Shown here: one piece after another, positions 1-6,237 of the stretch
How positions within the stretch are numbered: the stretch's first letter is position 1
Layout of the letters: every line of letters starts with the position of its first letter
Source of the DNA: Acidobacteriota bacterium
Lineage (GTDB): Bacteria; Acidobacteriota; Vicinamibacteria; Vicinamibacterales; CAVVIG01
DNA: 7,809 nt
NCBI GenBank assembly: GCA_003223775.1
Contig: QHWK01000175.1
Span: 1 to 7,809 of the forward strand
Direction: 5' to 3'
Position numbers and translations under genes: made by a program
Notes under the pieces: model-generated
What the model was told of the DNA's origin: nothing
The model's input: the letters and a program-made list of their open reading frames with translations, nothing else
The model's database searches: none

Positions 1-54
1 TCGGTCCGCAGGCCGGTGAACGCGCGGCGCACGCGGACGCGCCACCGCGGAGGA

Positions 55-474
55 TCAGACGTCGGCAAGCGTCACGCTGCCGGCCGCGATCAGGACGCCG
101 TCCGCCGTCACGGTGCCTTCGATCTTGTAGAGGCCGCCGAGCCGGCCGGCGACGTGCGCGCGCGCTTCGAGCGTGACGCCGGCCGATGCGGCGGCCGGAA
201 ACTTGAACGGCCCGAGCGCGGCGACGCGCAGGTGAACGGTGGGCGCGGTCACGCCGTCGGGCCGCGCGGCGATCGCGATGCCGCCGACCTGCGCCACCAT
301 CTCGACGAGGATGACGGCGGGAACAATCGGCTGGCCCGGGAAGTGCCCCTGGAAAAAGAAGTCGCCGGCGGTGGTCGTGCGCCGCGCCGCCGCGCGCTCG
401 CCGTGCACGATCTCGATCACCTCCTCGAGCAAACGCATCGGCGGCCGGTGCGGCAGGGAATCGATCAAGGACAT
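55..474 (-). CDS. FabZ/ApeP-like 3-hydroxyacyl-ACP dehydratase (hotdog fold)
   Basis: This 139-residue protein has the normal length of a single-domain hotdog dehydratase, an enzyme that removes water from a 3-hydroxyacyl thioester to give a trans-2-enoyl chain in the cytoplasm. Two signatures are visible. Residues 8-16 read PHRPPMRLL, matching the FabZ/ApeP N-terminal PHR motif. Residues 40-61 carry GHFPGQPIVPAV with the expected catalytic His44, then Glu58 in the VEMVAQ helix. The PHRPPM form resembles dehydratases of aryl-polyene-like and other specialised acyl clusters more than housekeeping FabZ (usually PHRYPFLL), so a dedicated pathway is plausible but not proven. I chose the ATG at 474 because the conserved region begins a few residues later and a TATACT element lies just upstream. 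A much longer open frame continues upstream but is only a GC-rich shadow of the genes opposite. The gene is divergent from the antiporter with a 24-bp gap. Substrate unknown. Confidence 0.9.
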   Translation of the reverse strand: MSLIDSLPHRPPMRLLEEVIEIVHGERAAARRTTTAGDFFFQGHFPGQPIVPAVILVEMVAQVGGIAIAARPDGVTAPTVHLRVAALGPFKFPAAASAGVTLEARAHVAGRLGGLYKIEGTVTADGVLIAAGSVTLADV

Positions 475-498
475 CGCGCGTAGTATAAGAGCGTTTTT
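475..498. promoter_or_regulatory. Compact divergent promoter with overlapping -10 elements
   Basis: The 24 bp between the two divergent start codons hold an AT-rich island in GC-rich surroundings. On the minus strand TATACT (487-482) is one mismatch from TATAAT and ends 7 nt before the ATG at 474, so transcription would begin at or next to the start codon. On the plus strand TAGTAT (481-486) or TATAAG (484-489) lies 9-12 nt before the ATG at 499. Neither start has a Shine-Dalgarno sequence in this gap. The -35 boxes would have to lie inside the opposite coding region and none is obvious. The overlap suggests that the two promoters compete and that both mRNAs are leaderless or nearly so. This is inference from position and composition. 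Confidence 0.5.
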
Positions 499-1677
499 AT
501 GTCCGATCCCGCGCTGCTCTTCGTGCAGATCGCCGTCATCCTCGCGGTCTGCCGCGCGCTCGGCGTGGTCTTCGCGCGGCTGCGCCAGCCGCTCGTCGTC
601 GCCGAGATGGTGGGCGGCTTCGTCCTCGGCCCGTCGCTCCTCGGATGGGCCGCGCCTGCGCTTCACGCGCGGCTGTTCCCGGGAGCGTCGCTGCACACGC
701 TGTACGTCCTCAGCCAGATCGGCCTCGTCCTCTACATGTTCTGCGTCGGGCTCGAGTTTCGACTCGATCTCGTCGCGCACTATCGCCGGCGCGCGCTCGC
801 GGTTTCCGCTGCGGGGATCGCGGTGCCGTTCGCGTTCGGCGCCACCCTCGCGCTCGTGATGACGCGGAGCGGCGGCTTCTTCACGCCGGCGGTCCGGCCG
901 ATCCAGGGTGTGCTCTTCATGGGCGCGGCGATGTCGATCACGGCGTTCCCGGTGCTGGCGCGGATCATCGCCGAGCGCGGCATCGGCGGCACGACGATCG
1001 GATCGCTGTCGCTCGCCGCGGGCGCGATGGACGATGCGGCGGCGTGGGTCACGTTCGCGGTCGTGCTGAGCAGCGTCACCGGCAACGCGGCGCTCGCCGT
1101 CGGCGCCGCCGGCGGTGCGCTGCTGTACGTCGCGATCACCTGGTTCGGCGTTCGCCCGGCTGTCCTCGCGCGCGTCGCCGCCGCGGCCGATCGCGAGGAC
1201 GCGCTGCCGCCGGCGGCGCTCGCGATCATGCTCGCGCTGCTCGGCTGCGCTGCCTGGCTCACCGATGCGGTGGGCATCCATTCGGTGTTCGGGGCGTTCG
1301 TGCTCGGCGCGAGCGTGCCGCGGAACACGCGGCTGCTGCTCATCGACTCCGCCGGCTTGTGGCTGACGACGGCGGTCGTCTTCCTCACGGCGTGCGCGGG
1401 CAAAGGCCTCGCGTGCTGGGCGGCCGCGCGCGCAACCGGCGCCACCGCCCGCCAGGCGCTCGCGATCGCCACGCTGATGAACGCGCGCGGGATGGTGGAG
1501 CTGATTCTCGTGAACCTCGGCCTGCAGCGCGGCCTCATCACGCCGACGCTGTTCACGATGCTCGTCCTGATGGCGATCGGCACCACGCTGATGGCCGGGC
1601 CGGTGTTCAGCGTGATCTGGGAGCGCGCCGAAGACGACGCGGTCGAGCCGTGGCTCGCCGCCGATCGGGTGCCGTAG
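499..1677 (+). CDS. CPA2-family cation:proton antiporter (Kef/Nha-type membrane domain)
   Basis: This 392-residue polytopic inner-membrane protein should exchange protons for Na+ or K+. Family hallmarks in order are: an N-terminal pair of helices with the RQPLVVAEMVGGFVLGPSLLG stretch (about residues 29-49); LVLYMFCVGLEF (77-87); SITAFPVLARI (146-156); the ion-binding helix with AGAMDDAAAW containing Asp178-Asp179, the two-Asp form seen in many electrogenic members; GIHSVFGAFVLGASVPR (259-275); and GK (301-302) followed by ALAIATLMNARGMVELI (320-336). The protein ends soon after the last helix, so there is no TrkA-N nucleotide-binding or USP domain. Oddly, the stretch between PR at 274-275 and GK at 301-302 is only about 25 residues. 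From memory, relatives have about 60 there, including a helix with an LPLFFA..GLRT-like motif, so one membrane segment appears to be missing. The frame is open throughout. The start at 499 fits the family N-terminus. It is the first gene of the plus-strand series. Confidence 0.88.
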   Translation: MSDPALLFVQIAVILAVCRALGVVFARLRQPLVVAEMVGGFVLGPSLLGWAAPALHARLFPGASLHTLYVLSQIGLVLYMFCVGLEFRLDLVAHYRRRALAVSAAGIAVPFAFGATLALVMTRSGGFFTPAVRPIQGVLFMGAAMSITAFPVLARIIAERGIGGTTIGSLSLAAGAMDDAAAWVTFAVVLSSVTGNAALAVGAAGGALLYVAITWFGVRPAVLARVAAAADREDALPPAALAIMLALLGCAAWLTDAVGIHSVFGAFVLGASVPRNTRLLLIDSAGLWLTTAVVFLTACAGKGLACWAAARATGATARQALAIATLMNARGMVELILVNLGLQRGLITPTLFTMLVLMAIGTTLMAGPVFSVIWERAEDDAVEPWLAADRVP

Positions 1678-3120
1678 GTGGGTGCAGGCGCACTGCTGTC
1701 TTGCTTCGCCGAGATCTCGCGCGACGATCCGACCCGCCTGCTGATTCATGCGCCCGACGGCCGCCGGTCGATGTCGGCCTCCGACATCTGGCGCGCGCAT
1801 CGGATCTATGCCGATCGCCTCGCACGGGCGGGCGTCGAGGCCGGCGCGCTCGTGCTGTCGGCGGCCGGCAACGCCGCTGCGGCCGCGCCGGTGCTGCTCG
1901 CCTGCCGCGCGCTCGATGCGGCGGTCCTGCCGGTCGATCCCGCCGCGACGCCGCGCGAGATCGACGCGCTCGCCGCGCGCTTCGGCGCCGCTGCAATCGT
2001 CGGCCCCGCTGCGGTCGGCGCCGGTTCGACGGCGATCGACTCGACGTCGCCGCACGGCGGCGACGATCTCGCGATCGCCGCGCGCGCGGAAGGCACGCGC
2101 CGCTATCCGGGGACGGCGATGCTGAAGCTGACGTCGGGATCCACGGGCGCGCCGAAAGCGACGCTCACCACCGAAGCGCAGCTCGTCGCCGACTGCACAC
2201 ACATCGTCGCCGCGATGGACATTCGTCCGGCCGACATTCAGATTGCCGCGATTCCCGTGTCGCACTCGTACGGCCTGGGCAATCTGCTGCTGCCGCTGCT
2301 GCTCCAGGGGACGGCGTACGTCCTGCGCGACGCGTTCGTGCCGCAGCAGGCGATCGCGGACGCGCGGCGGTTCGGGGCGCGCGTCTTCCCCGGCGTCCCG
2401 TTCATGTTTCAGTACTTCGTGAAAAACCCGCCGGCCGACGGATGGCCGCGGGCGCTCGGCCGCCTGATCTCCGCGGGCGCGCCGCTCCCGCCGGACACGG
2501 TCCGCGCGTTCCACGATCGGTTCGGCGTCAAGATTCACACCTTCTACGGCGCGAGCGAGACCGGCGGCATCGCGTTCGACGCCGGCGACGAGATCGACGG
2601 CGAGGGCGCGGTCGGCGTGCCGCTGCCGGGCGTCACGATTTCGCTGCGGGACGACGATCGCGTGCACGTGCGCAGCGACGCCGTCTCGAGCGGCTACTCC
2701 GAACCGGGCGACGACGCCTTCGTCGACGGAGGATTCCTGACGGGCGACTACGGCGCGTGGACCGCGCGCGGGCGGCTGCTGCTGCGCGGCCGCGCGTCGT
2801 CGTTCGTGAACGTCGCGGGGCGCAAGGTCGTGCCCGACGAGGTGGAGCAGGTGCTGCGCGCGATGCCGGGCGTCGCCGACGCGCGCATCGTCGCCGCGCC
2901 CGATGCACGGCGCGGCCAGCAGATCGTCGCATGCATCGTTCGCGACGGCGCCGCGTACGAATTAACGACGCTCGGCATCCGGCGATACTGCGCGTCGCGG
3001 CTCGCGCCGTACAAGATCCCGCGGACGATCGTCTTCGTCGACGCGATCCCGCGCACCGCGCGCGGCAAGATCGATCGCGCGGCGCTCGAAGAGGTCGCGC
3101 GCGCGCATGTTCGCCCGTAA
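1678..3120 (+). CDS. Class I adenylate-forming ligase (acyl- or aryl-CoA/ACP synthetase-like)
   Basis: The 480-residue cytoplasmic enzyme should activate a carboxylic acid with ATP to an acyl-adenylate and transfer it to CoA or a carrier-protein thiol. ANL-superfamily motifs appear in order: phosphate-binding LTSGSTGAPK (151-160), the YGASETGG motif (290-297), LTGDYG (354-359), the hinge region GRASSFVNVAGRKVVPDEVE (371-390), and the C-terminal PRTARGKIDR with candidate catalytic Lys464. The N-terminal domain is short and somewhat degenerate compared with FadD or acetyl-CoA synthetase, as in ligases tied to polyene or other specialised acyl pathways. The substrate cannot be read from the sequence. 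The start is a GTG directly after the antiporter TAG, with no spacing and no clear Shine-Dalgarno sequence, so translation is probably coupled to the antiporter. The next ATG in frame (1771, residue 32) would cut into the conserved N-terminus. No carrier-protein gene is visible in the window. Confidence 0.9.
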   Translation: MGAGALLSCFAEISRDDPTRLLIHAPDGRRSMSASDIWRAHRIYADRLARAGVEAGALVLSAAGNAAAAAPVLLACRALDAAVLPVDPAATPREIDALAARFGAAAIVGPAAVGAGSTAIDSTSPHGGDDLAIAARAEGTRRYPGTAMLKLTSGSTGAPKATLTTEAQLVADCTHIVAAMDIRPADIQIAAIPVSHSYGLGNLLLPLLLQGTAYVLRDAFVPQQAIADARRFGARVFPGVPFMFQYFVKNPPADGWPRALGRLISAGAPLPPDTVRAFHDRFGVKIHTFYGASETGGIAFDAGDEIDGEGAVGVPLPGVTISLRDDDRVHVRSDAVSSGYSEPGDDAFVDGGFLTGDYGAWTARGRLLLRGRASSFVNVAGRKVVPDEVEQVLRAMPGVADARIVAAPDARRGQQIVACIVRDGAAYELTTLGIRRYCASRLAPYKIPRTIVFVDAIPRTARGKIDRAALEEVARAHVRP

Positions 3121-3126
3121 ACGTTG

Positions 3127-3135
3127 TGGTATATT
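3127..3135 (+). promoter_or_regulatory. Extended -10 element before the radical SAM gene
   Basis: TGGTATATT sits in an AT-rich patch spanning the end of the ligase gene and the start of the radical SAM gene. TATATT is one base from TATAAT and is preceded by TGn, the extended -10 signature that can replace a -35 box; no good -35 lies 16-18 bp upstream. A transcript would begin near 3142, about 4 nt before the ATG at 3146. This supports that ATG over the ATG at 3107 and hints that the radical SAM gene can be transcribed apart from the ligase. Short motifs like this also occur by chance. Confidence 0.4.
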
Positions 3136-3145
3136 GCGACTCCGG

Positions 3146-5056
3146 ATGAACGCGTCGACGCCGCTCGAACTCGCCCTCACGGGGGCCGCCCGCGTCCTCT
3201 GGCCCGCATTTCAAGCCGTCAACCGCCGCATCGACAGCACGACGTTTCAGCCGTCGTGGGCGCCGGCGCCGCTCTTGAAGAGCAGCGAGCGCACGTCGCC
3301 GCAGCTCGGCTGGCCTCGCACCACCGACTCGCTCTGTCCGACGTGCGTGCGTGAGACGCGCGCGCGCATTCTCTCGGGCGAGCAGGCGGTGGAGTCGCTG
3401 ATCACCGCGCACGTCGGCGAGATCAAGGCGCACATCCTCGAGCGCGACGGCAAGGTGATCATCGAGAAGCGCTGTCCGATTCACGGCGAGTTCACCGACA
3501 CGCTCGCGATCAACCCGGCGTTCCTGCGCCGCCTCGAGTCGCTCTTTCCCGGCCGCGACTTTCCCGCGGTGACCGACACGCTGCACAACCACGGCACCTC
3601 GTCGATCAAGTACGGCCGCGGCGCGGTGCTCACGATCGACCTGACCAACCGCTGCAACATGATGTGCGATCCGTGCTTCATGGACGCGAACCAGGTCGGC
3701 TACGTCCACGAGCTCACGCTGCCCGAGGTGAAGAAGCTCCTCGACGACGCGATCGGCGTGAAGCCGCGGCGGCAGATGACGGTGCAGTTCTCGGGCGGCG
3801 AGCCGACGATCTCGCCGATCTTTCTCGACGCGGTCCGCTACGCGCGCGAAGTCGGCTACTTCAGCGTGCAGGCGGCGACCAACGGCATCCGGTTCGCGCA
3901 GGAGCCCGAGTTCGCGCGGCAGGCGCGCGAGGCGGGGATGCGCATCGCGTACCTGCAGTTCGACGGCGTCACCGAAGCGGCCAACGCGCACCGCCGCGTC
4001 GGCAACCTCTTCGACGTGAAGCTGCGCGCGATCGAGAACCTGCACGACGCCGGCGTCGACGTCTGCCTCGTCGTGACGATCGTGAACACGGTGAACGACG
4101 ATCAGGTCGGCCCGATCGTGAAGTTCGCGCTGCAGAACTGCGACAAGATCAGCTTCGTCTCGTTCCAGCCGGTCTCCTTCACCGGCCGCGACGAAGAGAT
4201 CACCGACCAGGAGCGGCATCGGAAGCGGTACACGCTGTCGCATCTCGCCGAGGATCTGCGGCGGCAGACGGGCGTCACCGAGCCGCTGCGCGACTGGTTC
4301 CCGCTGTCGGCCTCGAGCGTCCTGTCGCGCGTCACCGATCTGATGAAGGGCCCGGGCGCGAGCTGGGGCTCCCTCAGCTGCGGCTGCCATCCCGACTGCG
4401 GCGTCGGCATGGGCTTCATGGTGAGCAAGCGGACGAAAGAGTGGGCGCCGCTGTCGGCGTTCCTCGACGTCGATCAGGTGCTCAAGGACGCGGTCGCGAT
4501 TGCCGACAGCGCGCGCGGCCGCGCGCTCACCCTCGCGCAGACCGCGCTCAGTCTGCTGCGCAACTACAAGCCGCTGAAGGCGCCCGCCGGCTTCCGTCTC
4601 GTCGATCTGCTGCACAAGTTCGACAAACAGAGCGGCGGCCAGCTCGGCGGCCGGCTCGGCGCGCGCGACAACGAGAACCGCAAGGGCGACGAGTGGCTGC
4701 TGCTCTTCGTCGCCGGCATGTGGTTCCAGGATCTCTGGACTTACGATTTCCGCCGCACCGAGATGTGCATCATCCCCTACGCGACGCAGATGGGTGAGAT
4801 CTCCTTCTGCGCGTACAACACCGGCGTCGGCTGGCGGCAGATCGTCGAGAACATGTACCAGAACGCGCAGGTGGCCGACTGGTACAAGGAGCACGGGAAG
4901 CATCCGGTCTACGCGAACCCGCACAAGGCGGTGCCGCTGCCGGCAAGCTCGCGGCCGGTCACGCTCCACATCCCGCGCGACGGCCGCCTCGAGCAATGGA
5001 CGCCGAAGCGAGTCCCGGCGCCCGCGCCGACCGGCGAGCCCGTCATCATCACGTAG
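3146..5056 (+). CDS. Tes/Mss-type radical SAM enzyme (probable membrane-spanning or ether lipid synthase family)
   Basis: Numbered from the ATG at 3146, the protein has 636 residues. The radical SAM core carries CNMMCDPC (Cys170, Cys174, Cys177), which binds the 4Fe-4S cluster and S-adenosylmethionine, then FSGGEPT (215-221), AATNGIR (243-249), YLQFDGVTE (269-277) and SFQPVSFTGR (339-348). Upstream is a small metal-ribbon-like module, CPTC (64-67) and CPIHG (110-114). Downstream are CGCHPDCGVG (412-421) and a C-terminal module with Cys541 (MCIIPYATQMG) and Cys555 (ISFCAYNTG), suggesting further cluster ligands. This arrangement matches archaeal Tes, which joins phytanyl tails by carbon-carbon bonds, and its bacterial relatives, including Mss enzymes linked to diabolic-acid-type lipids. 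I infer the family; substrate and product are unknown. A roughly 60-residue N-terminal extension with a hydrophobic stretch (LELALTGAARVLWPAF, 6-21) could touch the membrane. A start at 3107 would add 13 residues and overlap the ligase, but it has no Shine-Dalgarno sequence. Confidence 0.87.
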   Translation: MNASTPLELALTGAARVLWPAFQAVNRRIDSTTFQPSWAPAPLLKSSERTSPQLGWPRTTDSLCPTCVRETRARILSGEQAVESLITAHVGEIKAHILERDGKVIIEKRCPIHGEFTDTLAINPAFLRRLESLFPGRDFPAVTDTLHNHGTSSIKYGRGAVLTIDLTNRCNMMCDPCFMDANQVGYVHELTLPEVKKLLDDAIGVKPRRQMTVQFSGGEPTISPIFLDAVRYAREVGYFSVQAATNGIRFAQEPEFARQAREAGMRIAYLQFDGVTEAANAHRRVGNLFDVKLRAIENLHDAGVDVCLVVTIVNTVNDDQVGPIVKFALQNCDKISFVSFQPVSFTGRDEEITDQERHRKRYTLSHLAEDLRRQTGVTEPLRDWFPLSASSVLSRVTDLMKGPGASWGSLSCGCHPDCGVGMGFMVSKRTKEWAPLSAFLDVDQVLKDAVAIADSARGRALTLAQTALSLLRNYKPLKAPAGFRLVDLLHKFDKQSGGQLGGRLGARDNENRKGDEWLLLFVAGMWFQDLWTYDFRRTEMCIIPYATQMGEISFCAYNTGVGWRQIVENMYQNAQVADWYKEHGKHPVYANPHKAVPLPASSRPVTLHIPRDGRLEQWTPKRVPAPAPTGEPVIIT

Positions 5057-5139
5057 GTCAAACCCTCTCTCCATCCACAAAAGCGCCCCTTCGTCCGGTT
5101 GCGGCGACGGCTGGTCCTGATCTGGCGTACCGTCTGACC

Positions 5140-6237
5140 GTGGCGGAACGCGACCCGTACAAGCGATTCTCGGCGGCATACTGGACGCGCATCGTCGGCG
5201 CGAACGTCGCCGCCGCGCTGCTCGTGGTCGTCGTCTACAGTGGCGTCAGCTGGCGGACGCCGATGCCGAAGATGCTCGAGGCGTTCGGCGTCGCGATGCT
5301 CTTTTCGTGCATCATCGGCCCCATGCTCGGCATCGTGATGCCGCGCGTGGGGCGCGGAGTCGCGTGCCGCTTCGCCTTCCCCTTCGACTGGGTGGTCCTC
5401 ATCGCGACGATGGTCGCCATCGCGCTCGCCGGCAGCTTCGCGGCGATTCTCGTCCTCGCCGCCATCGGCTACCTGCACGGCGCCGGCATCGTCACGACCT
5501 GGATGAAGGGATCGCTCAAGGCGTCGATCGTCGTCACGCTCATTTTCGGCATCTTCATCACCGTGGTCGAGACGATGCGGCGGCAGCTCGACGACGCGAA
5601 GGTCGCGCTGCGGACCAAGGAGCGCGACGAGGCGGAGGCGCGGCGGCTCGCCGCCGAAGCGCAGCTCGCGTCGATCGAATCGCGCGTCGAGCCGCATTTC
5701 CTCTTCAACACGCTCAACTCGATCGCGTCGCTCGTCCACGGCGATCCCGCGGGCGCCGAGCGGATGACCGGGCAGCTCGCGGCGCTCCTGCGCTCGGCGC
5801 TCGACAGCACGGCGACGCCGCTCGTCCCCCTCGACGACGAGCTGCGCGTCGTGCGCGCGTATCTGGACATCGAGCGCGTCCGCTTCGGCGATCGCCTGCG
5901 CTACACCGTCGAGGTCAACGGCGGCGCGGGCCGCCTCGTCGTACCGCGCATGGCGCTGCAGACGATCGTCGAGAACAGCGTGAAGTACGCGGTGTCCCCG
6001 CGGCGCGAGGGCGCATCGATCCGCGTCCGCGCGGCCGCGTCGGACGGGCGGCTGCGCGTCGCCGTCGAGGACGACGGGCCGGGATTTGGCGGCGCGGCGA
6101 GGCCCGCCGGCCACGGTCTCGATCTTCTCGGCGCGCGGCTGCGGCTGCTGTTCGGCGATCGCGCGACGCTCACAGTGGACAGCGGGCCGCCGCGCACCGT
6201 GGTCGAGATCGACGTGCCGGCCGAATCGCGCTCATGA
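5140..6237 (+). CDS. Membrane sensor histidine kinase, LytS/AlgZ-type (His_kinase + HATPase_c)
   Basis: From the GTG at 5140 the protein has 365 residues. The N-terminal third is membrane-embedded, with hydrophobic segments near residues 18-37, 47-67, 83-110 (possibly two helices) and 127-145, and no sizeable extracytoplasmic domain, so the signal is probably sensed in or at the membrane. A charged coiled-coil linker (about 147-180) leads to the phosphoacceptor motif VEPHFLFNTLNS with His186, the hallmark of the LytS-type His_kinase family. The ATP-binding domain follows, with an N-box IVENSVKYA (Asn279), a G1 box EDDGPGF (310-316) and GHGLDLLGARL. It should phosphorylate the adjacent LytTR regulator. 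The frame stays open upstream to an ATG at 4996, but that overlaps the radical SAM gene and adds 48 unconserved residues. GTG 5140 is the only plausible start downstream of that gene. The 83-bp gap before it holds no clear terminator and no convincing promoter, so read-through from the lipid genes is possible. Confidence 0.87.
   Translation: MAERDPYKRFSAAYWTRIVGANVAAALLVVVVYSGVSWRTPMPKMLEAFGVAMLFSCIIGPMLGIVMPRVGRGVACRFAFPFDWVVLIATMVAIALAGSFAAILVLAAIGYLHGAGIVTTWMKGSLKASIVVTLIFGIFITVVETMRRQLDDAKVALRTKERDEAEARRLAAEAQLASIESRVEPHFLFNTLNSIASLVHGDPAGAERMTGQLAALLRSALDSTATPLVPLDDELRVVRAYLDIERVRFGDRLRYTVEVNGGAGRLVVPRMALQTIVENSVKYAVSPRREGASIRVRAAASDGRLRVAVEDDGPGFGGAARPAGHGLDLLGARLRLLFGDRATLTVDSGPPRTVVEIDVPAESRS

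Noticed and set aside
1..45. Possible start of another minus-strand gene, with a GTG at 45 reading off the left edge
   Set aside because: Only 15 codons are available, there is no ribosome-binding site and no recognisable sequence. A further gene downstream of the dehydratase is possible but cannot be supported.
475..2667. Very long minus-strand open frame continuous with the dehydratase (870 residues in total)
   Set aside because: Only the last 139 residues look like a protein. The rest is an Arg/Asp/His/Glu-rich low-complexity translation that is antisense to the antiporter and the ligase, the usual shadow in GC-rich DNA.
3107..3145. Upstream ATG for the radical SAM gene
   Set aside because: The extra 13 residues (MFARKRCGILRLR) overlap the ligase end, have no Shine-Dalgarno sequence, and the -10-like element lies downstream of this ATG. 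Kept as an alternative only.
645..3149. 834-residue plus-strand open frame overlapping the antiporter and ligase
   Set aside because: Arg-dominated translation without motifs; the other plus frame encodes the conserved proteins.
4996..5139. Upstream ATG extending the histidine kinase by 48 residues
   Set aside because: It overlaps the radical SAM coding region by about 60 bp, and the added sequence is low-complexity and unlike a kinase N-terminus. The GTG at 5140 sits just before the first membrane segment.
2633..5179. 848-residue minus-strand open frame opposite the ligase and radical SAM genes
   Set aside because: Composition is Arg/Ala/Asp/Val-rich with no recognisable motif, while the plus strand carries full family signatures. 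Shadow frame.
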